DNA of 64,000 bases, taken from NCBI RefSeq assembly GCF_023715505.1, contig NZ_JAMBOH010000010.1, forward strand, positions 62,001 through 126,000, in the 5' to 3' direction. Shown here one piece after another: positions 9,496-17,062 of the stretch. The notes beneath the pieces were generated by a model. It saw only the letters and a list, made by a program, of their open reading frames with translations, was not told the DNA's origin and made no database searches. Made by a program: the position numbers and the translations under genes. Position 1 is the first letter of the stretch, and the number at the start of each line of letters is the position of its first letter. This stretch comes from Neobacillus cucumis. GTDB lineage: Bacteria; Bacillota; Bacilli; Bacillales_B; DSM-18226.

Positions 9496-9591
9496 CTTAT
9501 GCCTTAACTATTTTCCCTGTTTTTATATTGGTAAAGTCTAAATTTCTAAAATATGAGTATTATTTTAAAAGAAAGGGAGGGGATATAGAAA

Positions 9592-10704
9592 ATGGCGAAA
9601 TCAATTGGGATATTAGGTGTCGGTCAGGCCGGCGGAAATATTGCAGAAATTGCAGTATCGATGGGCTTTCAGGCCGCACTAATAAATACAAATCAACGTG
9701 ATGGTGCAGCTAATACAAGGGTTGAAAAGAAGTACTTCGTCCCAGGCTACAGCGGAGCCGGTCAGAATAGGTCGATTGGGTTAAAGGCAGTGAAAGAAAA
9801 TTATCGAGAGTTAATTGACTTTGTCAAACGGTCTTTTAAGAATATTAAACTGTTATTGGTGGCCTTCTCTACAGATGGCGGGACAGGGTCAGGAATGAGT
9901 CCGCTCCTAATAGATATATTACTGGATCAGCTGCCGGGCATTAACATTGGTGCAATCGCGGTGGTCCCAGACCGTAACGTGCTGGCGGGAAATCGAATCA
10001 ATGCAGCAGCCTGTATCGAGGAGATTTCGAGAATCGAGGCTCTGTCTTCTGTATTCCTTGTTGATAATGATCAATTACGGAAGACTAATCCTCAATCAAG
10101 TAAACATCAGATCTACCTTTCATCCAATCATCAAGTCATGGATGCCATTAATAATGTGCTGCAAATAACGAAGAAGAGTTCCTTATTTGGAAATTTTGAT
10201 GAAACCGATTTAATGAATATACTAAGTACAAGAGGAGTTACGATTATCTCGTCAACCACCGTCACGGATGCAAGAACAACCGCGGATGTCTCCAGTAAAA
10301 TCCAGCAATCGTGGATAAACTCCATATTCTGCCCTGTTGAGTCAACTGGGGTTATCAGAGCGGGATTAATCTATGAAGGACCGGAAAGTATAGCAAAACT
10401 AATAAATGTTCCATCCATTTTTGAAAGGGTTGGAGAACCGCTTGAATTATTCGAAGGAACGTATATTTCTGAATCAGACCCGACGATTACGACTGTATTA
10501 GCGGGACTTTCCTTTCCGGCCCGGCGGTTAAAGGCACTTGAAGACCTTCTTGAAAAAAATAAAGACCGCCTCCAGCACCTTGTCAATAAGGAGCATTCCC
10601 AACATTATGAGTCGCAAATTTCCTGGGCCTCTAACTTAAAAGTGCGGCCGCAGGAGAGAAAAGAGGGTAACGTTACATCTAAATTAACTAAATATCAAAA
10701 ATAA
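9592..10704 (+). CDS. TubZ-like tubulin/FtsZ superfamily GTPase, chromosomal context
   Basis: 370 residues. The N-terminus SIGILGVGQAGGNIAE is the nucleotide-binding glycine loop. STDGGTGSGM (Asp95-Gly101) is the tubulin signature with the first Gly replaced by Asp. NFDETDLMNIL (201-211) is the catalytic T7 loop with its acidic residues (Asp203, Glu204, Asp206) intact. Segments ALINTNQRDGA, VPDRNVLAGNRINAA and SSVFLVDNDQL match plasmid TubZ/RepX more closely than cell-division FtsZ. The tail after about residue 310 is short, charged and probably disordered. The start follows AAAGGGAGGGG by 9 nt. It is monocistronic, with no TubR-like DNA-binding partner or iteron centromere beside it, so a role in plasmid segregation is not supported here. 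Function unknown. Confidence 0.85.
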   Translation: MAKSIGILGVGQAGGNIAEIAVSMGFQAALINTNQRDGAANTRVEKKYFVPGYSGAGQNRSIGLKAVKENYRELIDFVKRSFKNIKLLLVAFSTDGGTGSGMSPLLIDILLDQLPGINIGAIAVVPDRNVLAGNRINAAACIEEISRIEALSSVFLVDNDQLRKTNPQSSKHQIYLSSNHQVMDAINNVLQITKKSSLFGNFDETDLMNILSTRGVTIISSTTVTDARTTADVSSKIQQSWINSIFCPVESTGVIRAGLIYEGPESIAKLINVPSIFERVGEPLELFEGTYISESDPTITTVLAGLSFPARRLKALEDLLEKNKDRLQHLVNKEHSQHYESQISWASNLKVRPQERKEGNVTSKLTKYQK

Positions 10705-10709
10705 CCGAT

Positions 10710-10745
10710 AGGTCAGCCTTCCGTTAGGGGGTTGGCCTTTTTTTC
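10710..10745 (+). terminator. rho-independent terminator after the TubZ-like gene
   Basis: AGGTCAGCCTT pairs with GGGGTTGGCCT using several G-U pairs, followed by seven Ts. Confidence 0.8.
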
Positions 10746-10862
10746 GCTGTCTTTTATTGGGTAATAGTTCCTCAATTTGGGAAGACTTTATTTAAATGGT
10801 GACACGCAGGTATTAAGCGAAAAACTAGTAGCTGCTGCCGTTTTTACGTTAAAATTAAATAA

Positions 10863-10882
10863 TAGACAAAATGTCTTTTTTT
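10863..10882 (+). promoter_or_regulatory. short hairpin with U-run in terC leader
   Basis: AGACA/TGTCT with a 3-nt AAA loop followed directly by a T-run, ending just before the terC ribosome binding site. It resembles a miniature attenuator but the stem is only five pairs. The rest of the 10746-10885 leader shows no riboswitch I recognise. Confidence 0.3.
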
Positions 10883-10901
10883 AATAAAGGAGAAATGAAC
10901 G

Positions 10902-11663
10902 ATGTGGGAAGAAGTGGTTTCAAACTTTGCCTCTATGCTGGATTGGCAGATGTGGGCAGATGTGTTGTCCTCACCAAAGGCGTGGGGATTAATTTTATCT
11001 TTAGCGGTACTGGAATGTATCTTGTCTGCTGATAATGCCTTGGTTTTATCAGCCTTTGTAAAACCTTTGCCAAAGCAGCAGCAAAAAAAGGCCCTGATTT
11101 ATGGACTTTGGGGGGCTTATATATTCCGGTTTATTTTTATCGGACTAGGAACATTTTTAATTAAACTATGGTTTATTAAACTAATTGGTGCGCTCTATTT
11201 ACTCTGGCTGGCTGTCAAGTTCTTTATGGACAAGCTAAAACCTAAAGAAGATGGAGATGAGGAAGAGGAACGTAAACCGAAGGGCTGGTTGACCCAAACG
11301 TTTGGTGTATTCTGGGCAACGGTTATTAGTGTCGAACTAATGGATTTGGCCTTTTCAGTTGATAGTATCCTTACTGCACTAGCGGTTTCCGATGAAGTTT
11401 GGGTTGTCTTACTTGGCGGAATGATTGGGATTCTCTTAATGCGGGGTGTGGCGACCTTTTTTATCAGTTTAATGAACAGGGTTCCAGAGCTTGAGACGAC
11501 TGCATATTTCTTAATTTTGTTTATTGCGGTTAAAATGGGACTTACCCTCGTCGATATCGAAATTCCTAATGAAATCTTTATCGTTGTATTGGTGGTAGCC
11601 TTTGTTATTACCTTTATCGTGCATGGTATTCGCAAGAACAGGACTGAAAAATATTCACATTAA
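10902..11663 (+). CDS. TerC-family membrane protein (YceF/YkoY-like, probable manganese export)
   Basis: 253 residues with about seven membrane segments. The two half-motifs SLAVLECILSADNALVLS (about residues 33-50) and TVISVELMDLAFSVDSILTA (about 148-167) carry the conserved acidic residues in membrane segments that define TerC proteins. An acidic cytoplasmic loop (KEDGDEEEERK, about 120) separates the halves. In B. subtilis the relatives YceF and YkoY export Mn2+ and help metallate secreted enzymes; that function is inferred. The start follows AAAGGAG by 9 nt. No manganese riboswitch (yybP-ykoY type) could be recognised upstream. Confidence 0.88.
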   Translation: MWEEVVSNFASMLDWQMWADVLSSPKAWGLILSLAVLECILSADNALVLSAFVKPLPKQQQKKALIYGLWGAYIFRFIFIGLGTFLIKLWFIKLIGALYLLWLAVKFFMDKLKPKEDGDEEEERKPKGWLTQTFGVFWATVISVELMDLAFSVDSILTALAVSDEVWVVLLGGMIGILLMRGVATFFISLMNRVPELETTAYFLILFIAVKMGLTLVDIEIPNEIFIVVLVVAFVITFIVHGIRKNRTEKYSH

Positions 11664-11716
11664 AAGAACTTGGTTGGTATTGACATTATAGGAAGTAAAA
11701 CTCAATATGGAAATAT

Positions 11717-11754
11717 AAGCAGAAGAATAAAGTATAGGTTCTTCTGCTTTTTTT
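11717..11754 (+). terminator. rho-independent terminator after terC
   Basis: AGCAGAAGAA pairs with TTCTTCTGCT over an 11-nt loop, then seven Ts. Confidence 0.9.
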
Positions 11755-11800
11755 ATGCACAGGTATTTCAGGACTTGCTAGATAAATAGGGGATATTAAA

Positions 11801-12550
11801 ATGTTAAGTTTATTTCATTTAAACCTTTCAGAGTGGATATGGTTAATAGTCGCCGCTGTTTTAATCGGTTTTTCAAAAACGGGAATCAGCGCTTTTTCCA
11901 TGCCGGTAATTCCAATCATTGCTTTAATCTTCGGTGGAAAAGAGTCCACTGGAATGATCTTGCCGTTATTAATTATTGGGGATCTTTTTGCGATTTATTA
12001 TTATAATCGCCATGCTGACTGGAAGGACATAAAGGCTTTATTGCCATGGGTAGCTGCTGGCCTATTATTAGGATTGGTCGTGGGTGAGTATACCAACGAC
12101 GCACAATTTAAAATGATTATCTCTATTTGTGTTATTTTATGTTTAATTATTTTAGTCTATACGGAGAAAAAAGGAGAGGGTGCTAAGGTTCCCAAGGGTA
12201 AATGGTTTTATGCCCTAACCGGAATCCTTAGTGGTTTTGCCTCGATGATTGGCAATGCTGCAGGACCCATCTTTAGTGTTTTTTTATTAGCAAAAGGCTT
12301 CAAGAAAGATAAATTTTTAGGCACAACCGCTTGGTTTTTCTTCATTGTTAATATTTCGAAGGTACCTATGCAGGCTTTGGTCTGGCATAATATACATTTA
12401 AAAACGCTGTTGTTTAGCCTGATGATGATTCCGGCGATTGCTGTGGGTGCCATTATAGGTGCGTTTTTAATAAAGAGGATTAATGAAAAGCCATTTCGTA
12501 TTATTATTTTAATAGTTACTGCTTTATCCGCAATCAGATTAATATTTTAA
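11801..12550 (+). CDS. TauE/SafE-family sulfite/anion exporter
   Basis: 249 residues with about eight hydrophobic segments and the two repeated family motifs, FSKTGISAFSMPVIPI (about residues 24-39) and GFASMIGNAAGPIFSVFLL (about 146-164). The family is associated with export of sulfite, sulfoacetate and related anions, but most members are uncharacterised. AGGGGAT lies 8-9 nt before the ATG. It stands alone between two terminators, so context gives no substrate clue. Confidence 0.85.
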   Translation: MLSLFHLNLSEWIWLIVAAVLIGFSKTGISAFSMPVIPIIALIFGGKESTGMILPLLIIGDLFAIYYYNRHADWKDIKALLPWVAAGLLLGLVVGEYTNDAQFKMIISICVILCLIILVYTEKKGEGAKVPKGKWFYALTGILSGFASMIGNAAGPIFSVFLLAKGFKKDKFLGTTAWFFFIVNISKVPMQALVWHNIHLKTLLFSLMMIPAIAVGAIIGAFLIKRINEKPFRIIILIVTALSAIRLIF

Positions 12551-12565
12551 AAGGTTTAATAGTAG

Positions 12566-12600
12566 AAAGACTAAGGCGCTTTAAGTACCTTAGTCTTTTT
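12566..12600. terminator. terminator between the TauE gene and convergent ykcB
   Basis: AAAGACTAAGG pairs with CCTTAGTCTTT across an 11-nt loop, with T-run on the + strand and A-run on the other side, so it can serve both directions. Confidence 0.88.
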
Positions 12601-12610
12601 ATGTTAAATT

Positions 12611-14731
12611 TTATCCTTTATAAACATACAACGTATCTCCGCCGCCAGGTCCAAATGATGTTTGACCTTGTGAGCTAGAATCCGATTGCCATTTGCTGCT
12701 CGGAACCTCCACACAATTGTCTTTAATCCACTGTGTTACCGATTGACTTTGTTCAAGGCCCCTTCCGCCGCGTCCAGAGATTAAGAAATACTTAACATAA
12801 CCGGATTTGGCCATTTCTTCTAACTTTGCAGGAGTTAAAGCAGGATCGCTTCCTGAAAAACCTCCCATTGCCATAACAGCATAATCGGTATTAAGAATAT
12901 ATGGTGCTGCTGATTGTGTGCTGTCGGTAGCTAAGAAATATTTTTCACCGTCGTAATTTTTTTCTAAATAAGAAAGCAAGCCTGTGTTTAATTGGGTTTT
13001 AGTGTCCATTCCTTTATCATCAATATTCGCTGGTGCACTTGCTGGGATACTACCAGCCTGCTGACTAGTGGGTGGTGTCATATTCGAGCCATCTTGTTTT
13101 TCGGTGGATCCAGGTACAAAATTACCGCCCATTTTTCCGGCAAATTGGCCGCCTCTCATACCGCTGATACCTGAACCTGGTCCTGCAATCGGCGTGCTTG
13201 CATTATTTGTTTTATTAATCGTAATCCCCGTCCAGTATAGCGGCAAAATCAATAGAGCCAGCAGAGCCGCCATTGGCAGAGCAGGGGAAATGGCTTCTTT
13301 TTTCATCCGCAGAACCATCAGGACAAAGAGCACAGCCCCAACAAGAACAGTCCCGATTACCAAGATTTTTGATTGGGAGTTTTGGTTAAGAATTAACGAT
13401 TCAAATAGGAAAGTAACCAGGATCCCTGAAGGTAGAAGCCGAGACTTCCATCCCTCTTTGTTTGTGAAAAAGTTCCAGAGTATCGTCCAGCCAATTCCAA
13501 CTAATGCAGCTATGGCAGGTCCCATCATACTTAAATAATATTGATGGAAGAACTCGGCGATGCTGAAGAAAACCATCATTGGAATCAACCATGCCAGCCA
13601 AAAGGCTGCAAATTTAAGGCGGATATCAAATTGCTTTGATTTCAGGTATTCCCCAACTAAACCAATTACGGCAAACAGGATAAATGGTAACAACCAGCTT
13701 ATTTGCCCGGAAAGCTCAGTTGAGAAAAGTCTTAATGGACCGGTACTACCCGTACCAAACATTCCACTTGTTCCTCCGCCTTTTCCGTCCATGCCTCCAT
13801 CTTGAAAGTTTGGCGGAGTGCCAGCCCCCGTTGTCCCCTGGGCTTGGATAGCAGCTGTTCCTGATTGATTTTGCCCAGTCTGCTCTTTACTAGTATTGGT
13901 TGATGAGCTATTATCCTGCTTTTGAACCCCAGTAGACGTCCCATTATCCTGTCCCAACAAACGTTGGATCCCGTTATAGCCAAATGCTAGTTCCAAGACG
14001 GAATTGGTCTGACTACTTCCGATATATGGACGCTCACTGGCTGGAACAGAATCAACCACTAAAGCCCAAGATAAAGAAACGCCCGCCAACACTACCATTG
14101 CCGCTGCTAAATGCAGCAATCTCTTCTTCCAGTTTAATTTAACAGCTATCCAATAAAACAAGTAAATGGCTGGGACGACCATATAGGCTTGAAGCATTTT
14201 AATATTAAAGCCGACGCCGATTAAGAAAACACTTAGAATTAACAAGCCTAGCTTTTTCCTGTCTACAGCTTTCATTAATGCCCAAGTGGCAATTAAAAGG
14301 GTCACAATCAAAATACTGTCCACATTGTTAGTTCTTACAACGGCAACAAAGATGGGTGAACACGCAAGAACTAAACTGGATAGTAAGGACGCTGCGCGCC
14401 CGAATTTTGGTTTTACAAGGATATACATAAGGTAAACCGAGAATACCCCGGCCAGTGCTTCCGGCAGTAATACGCTAAAATCACTAAGTCCAAAGATTTT
14501 GGCACTTAAGGTTTGAACCCACAGTGCCACAGGCGGCTTATCAACAGTGATGAAACCTACAGGATCAAACGACGCATAGAAAAAAGCATGGAAATTCTGC
14601 ATCATACTTTTGACTGCTGCCGTATAGTAGGTGTTTGACCCGGCATTGTTCAGATTATAAAAATTTAAACCTGCCGATAATACGAGAATCCCGACTAGGA
14701 GATAATCAACTCTTTTCTTTATTGTTTTCAT
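12611..14731 (-). CDS. ykcB: YkcB-like membrane glycosyltransferase (GT-C, PMT_2/ArnT type)
   Basis: 706 residues. The N-terminal ~450 residues are polytopic with the ArnT/PMT-type extracytoplasmic loop (NTYYTAAVKSMMQNF, then FITVDKPPVALW), which binds the lipid-linked sugar. Two long hydrophilic, Gly/Ser/Thr/Gln-rich stretches interrupt the helices (about residues 265-345 and 530-590). The C-terminal soluble domain (about 590-700) matches the YkcB family. I start at the ATG at 14731, which has GGAAGG 7 nt upstream and overlaps the ykcC stop as ATGA; an in-frame TTG 15 nt earlier is less likely. With YkcC and an unlinked flippase it is expected to attach a sugar to a cell-surface polymer outside the membrane. 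Confidence 0.88.
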   Translation of the reverse strand: MKTIKKRVDYLLVGILVLSAGLNFYNLNNAGSNTYYTAAVKSMMQNFHAFFYASFDPVGFITVDKPPVALWVQTLSAKIFGLSDFSVLLPEALAGVFSVYLMYILVKPKFGRAASLLSSLVLACSPIFVAVVRTNNVDSILIVTLLIATWALMKAVDRKKLGLLILSVFLIGVGFNIKMLQAYMVVPAIYLFYWIAVKLNWKKRLLHLAAAMVVLAGVSLSWALVVDSVPASERPYIGSSQTNSVLELAFGYNGIQRLLGQDNGTSTGVQKQDNSSSTNTSKEQTGQNQSGTAAIQAQGTTGAGTPPNFQDGGMDGKGGGTSGMFGTGSTGPLRLFSTELSGQISWLLPFILFAVIGLVGEYLKSKQFDIRLKFAAFWLAWLIPMMVFFSIAEFFHQYYLSMMGPAIAALVGIGWTILWNFFTNKEGWKSRLLPSGILVTFLFESLILNQNSQSKILVIGTVLVGAVLFVLMVLRMKKEAISPALPMAALLALLILPLYWTGITINKTNNASTPIAGPGSGISGMRGGQFAGKMGGNFVPGSTEKQDGSNMTPPTSQQAGSIPASAPANIDDKGMDTKTQLNTGLLSYLEKNYDGEKYFLATDSTQSAAPYILNTDYAVMAMGGFSGSDPALTPAKLEEMAKSGYVKYFLISGRGGRGLEQSQSVTQWIKDNCVEVPSSKWQSDSSSQGQTSFGPGGGDTLYVYKG

Positions 14732-15726
14732 TTGGTTACCTTCCAACTGTTATTTTTTAAAGTAATCGGTTCTTGTCTTATGCTTTTAATTTCATCCATC
14801 CCGTATTGGTCACGGACAATATATAATGGCCGATTCTTGGTTTCATCATATATCCGCCCGATATATTCCCCCATAACTCCTAACAAAATAAGAACAAACG
14901 AACTGAAGAACAACTGAATGATGATGAGAGAAGACCATCCGGGGACTGTTGCTTCGGTAAAAATTTTTAAATAGAACACGTAAAGCATATAAATCAAACC
15001 TGTAATCGCGAGCAATCCGCCCGCATAAGTTGCCAATTTCAGAGGTTTATAGGAAAACGATGTAATCCCGTCCATGGACAGTTTCAACATTCTTTTTAAA
15101 GGATACTTGGTTTCGCCTGCGGCCCGCTCATCGCGTTCATATTCGATTGCGGTCTGACGGAAGCCCACCCAGCTCGCCATTCCCCGAACAAATCGATTTT
15201 TTTCACGGAGGCCATTCATTTGCTGGACGACTTTCCGGTCCATTAAGCGGAAGTCCCCGGTATCAAGCGGTATATCAATATCCGTCATCGAGCGGAGTGT
15301 CCGATAGAAAAGAGAGGCAGATTTCTTTTTGAAAAAGCTTTCGCCTTTCCGTGACAGGCGCTTGGCATAGACGACGTCATAGCCTTCCATCCATTTTTCA
15401 ATCATGTCTAGTATCAGTTCTGGCGGGTCCTGCAAATCGGCATCAATAATAATGACTGCCTCTCCTTGTGCATAATCCATCCCGGCTGAAATCGCTACTT
15501 GATGTCCAAAATTCCGCGAAAAGTTAATGAGCTTGACTCTTGCATCGGTTATCCCAATTTCAATCAGTATTTCTTCCGTTCTGTCTTTGCTGCCATCGTT
15601 GATAAAGAGCAATTCATAGGGGGCATCCGCGGAGTCCATCACAGTAATCAGCCGCTGATAGGTTTGCTGGATTACTTCTTCTTCATTAAAAACAGGCACA
15701 ATAATCGAGTATTTTATATTTTTCAC
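14728..15726 (-). CDS. ykcC: undecaprenyl-phosphate glycosyltransferase YkcC (GT2)
   Basis: 332 residues. A GT2 domain with the N-terminal signature YSIIVPVFNEEEV, the metal-binding IIDADLQDPPEL (about residues 91-102) and DTGDFRLMDRKVV (about 155-167), followed by two C-terminal membrane helices (about 235-257 and 268-290). This is the layout of bactoprenol glucosyltransferases (GtrB, CsbB). It is expected to load a sugar onto undecaprenyl phosphate in the cytosol for the GT-C enzyme YkcB. The start is GTG, with AAAGGAG 10 nt upstream. First gene of a two-gene operon. Confidence 0.9.
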   Translation of the reverse strand: MKNIKYSIIVPVFNEEEVIQQTYQRLITVMDSADAPYELLFINDGSKDRTEEILIEIGITDARVKLINFSRNFGHQVAISAGMDYAQGEAVIIIDADLQDPPELILDMIEKWMEGYDVVYAKRLSRKGESFFKKKSASLFYRTLRSMTDIDIPLDTGDFRLMDRKVVQQMNGLREKNRFVRGMASWVGFRQTAIEYERDERAAGETKYPLKRMLKLSMDGITSFSYKPLKLATYAGGLLAITGLIYMLYVFYLKIFTEATVPGWSSLIIIQLFFSSFVLILLGVMGEYIGRIYDETKNRPLYIVRDQYGMDEIKSIRQEPITLKNNSWKVTK

Positions 15727-15895
15727 CGTTTTAATTCTCCTTTCAAAGAAATGATGAGAAAGTATTACGTGGTATCTGCCTTTACTTTAATGGTTCAAAC
15801 TTAATTATTTCTTAAAGTACCAGGGGAAATTGATTTCTTTTACTAGGTAATTGATATACTTAAGGATACAAATGAACTTTTAGGAGAGGGATATA

Positions 15896-16801
15896 GTGGT
15901 TAAATTCGGAGTTATTGGGCTCGGGGATATTGCGCAAAAGGCGTATCTGCCAGTCTATAGCAGCTTAAAGGATCAAGAATTTCACTTTTTTACACGAAAC
16001 CAGGAAAAGCTAAAGTCCGTTGGCAGCCAATATCGGTTCGAGCACCTCCACTCTACATTAGAATCCTTGCTTAGCAATGGGATTAAAGGGGCGTTTGTCC
16101 ATTCGTCGACAGCCTCCCATGAAGAGATTGTCGAACAACTGCTCGCGCACGATATCCATGTGTTTGTCGATAAGCCGATTACCGACCATTATGATGGGGC
16201 AAAAAGACTCGTCGAACTTGCCGAGCGGAAGGGGCTAATCTTAATGACAGGCTTTAATCGAAGATACGCCCCTGCATACCAACGGCTAAAGGAAGTCGCT
16301 GACTCAAATATGGTCATAGTCCAGAAACATCGGAACTCATTGCCTGGTGAACCAAGGACATTCATTTATGATGATTTCATCCATGTGGTAGATACCTTGA
16401 GATATCTATTCCCGGCCCCAATCGAAGAAGTAATTGTCAATGGAAAAATTGTTGAGGATATTCTATACCATGTTGTTGTTCAGTTTATTTCAAGTGGCGC
16501 AACGGCGCTTGGAATTATGAACCGGGAAAATGGGACAAATGAAGAAATCGCGGAGGTCATGGGGCCTTTAGAGAAACGCAGCGTTTATAATGTTTCAAAA
16601 TTAGTTGTTTCAAAGGGGATGGAAACAACTGAGGTACGGGGCAGTGACTGGGAATCTACCCTAAAAAAACGTGGTTTCGAGGAGATGGTCACGGATTTTG
16701 TCAATGCTGTTACGACGAACACAAAGCCAAGCATATCTGCTTCAGATGCACTGGAAACTCATGAAATCTGTGGAAAAATTCTTTCCAAGCTAAGAAGTTA
16801 G
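15896..16801 (+). CDS. Gfo/Idh/MocA-family NAD(P)-dependent oxidoreductase
   Basis: 301 residues. The N-terminal Rossmann motif FGVIGLGDIAQKAYLP and the family's DKPITDHYDGAKRLVELA segment (about residues 91-108, usually EKP) with the catalytic-region lysine are clear; the C-terminal beta-sheet domain is shortened compared with typical 330-370 residue members. DDFIHVVDTLRYL (about 160-172) contains the substrate-side histidine. The start is GTG, 8 nt after AGGAGAGGG. The substrate, usually a sugar or inositol, is unknown and neighbours do not help. Confidence 0.83.
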   Translation: MVKFGVIGLGDIAQKAYLPVYSSLKDQEFHFFTRNQEKLKSVGSQYRFEHLHSTLESLLSNGIKGAFVHSSTASHEEIVEQLLAHDIHVFVDKPITDHYDGAKRLVELAERKGLILMTGFNRRYAPAYQRLKEVADSNMVIVQKHRNSLPGEPRTFIYDDFIHVVDTLRYLFPAPIEEVIVNGKIVEDILYHVVVQFISSGATALGIMNRENGTNEEIAEVMGPLEKRSVYNVSKLVVSKGMETTEVRGSDWESTLKKRGFEEMVTDFVNAVTTNTKPSISASDALETHEICGKILSKLRS

Positions 16802-16804
16802 TTC

Positions 16805-16866
16805 AGGCATGGAGGTGAAATGAAAGGTCGGCTTAGGATCTTTTATTTAACCTCTATGCCTTTTTA
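16805..16866 (+). terminator. long-loop terminator after the oxidoreductase gene
   Basis: AGGCATGGAGGT pairs with ACCTCTATGCCT (11 of 12) and is followed by TTTTT; the loop is about 33 nt. Confidence 0.65.
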
Positions 16867-16938
16867 TTTTGTCATTCGTCCCAATATCAGTAATAGTAGT
16901 TAGGACCAGACAGTAAACTATTAATGGACACGGTCTTT

Positions 16939-17050
16939 AAGGAGGTGGTGATTAGAACACAGCCGCTATCTTTCTAGTTTGATAGTCATTATTTATTCGT
17001 TGTCTGTTTTTTTCAAGATAGCTGCAGCGTTAAAGAAAAAACATAAATAG
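16939..17050 (+). pseudogene. degraded type I toxin / holin-like small peptide gene (candidate)
   Basis: A near-perfect ribosome binding site AAGGAGGTG (16939-16947) is followed by sequence that reads NTAAIF in one frame (from 16956) and then, in another frame from a TTG at 16979, a 23-residue hydrophobic peptide beginning LIVIIYSLSVFF and ending KKKHK. A short hydrophobic helix followed by a basic tail is the form of the small holin-like toxins common in Bacillaceae. The frame change and stop codons between the two halves suggest a broken copy. An imperfect inverted repeat (GCCGCTATCTT/AAGATAGCTGC) spans it. No antitoxin RNA was identified. Confidence 0.35.
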
Positions 17051-17062
17051 GGGGTTCAGCAA

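Noticed and set aside
10746..10901. yybP-ykoY manganese riboswitch upstream of terC
   Set aside because: The conserved loops of that riboswitch could not be found in the leader.
11195..11635. Antisense open frame of 146 codons inside terC
   Set aside because: It is the mirror of a well-supported membrane protein gene, has no ribosome binding site and its product is an unlikely Ile/Thr/Ser-rich chain.
16867..17062. RAT antiterminator or NagR operator upstream of the PTS gene
   Set aside because: No sequence resembling LicT/GlcT RNA targets and terminator overlap was visible, and GGACCAGAC/ACACGGTC is too poor a palindrome for a NagR site.
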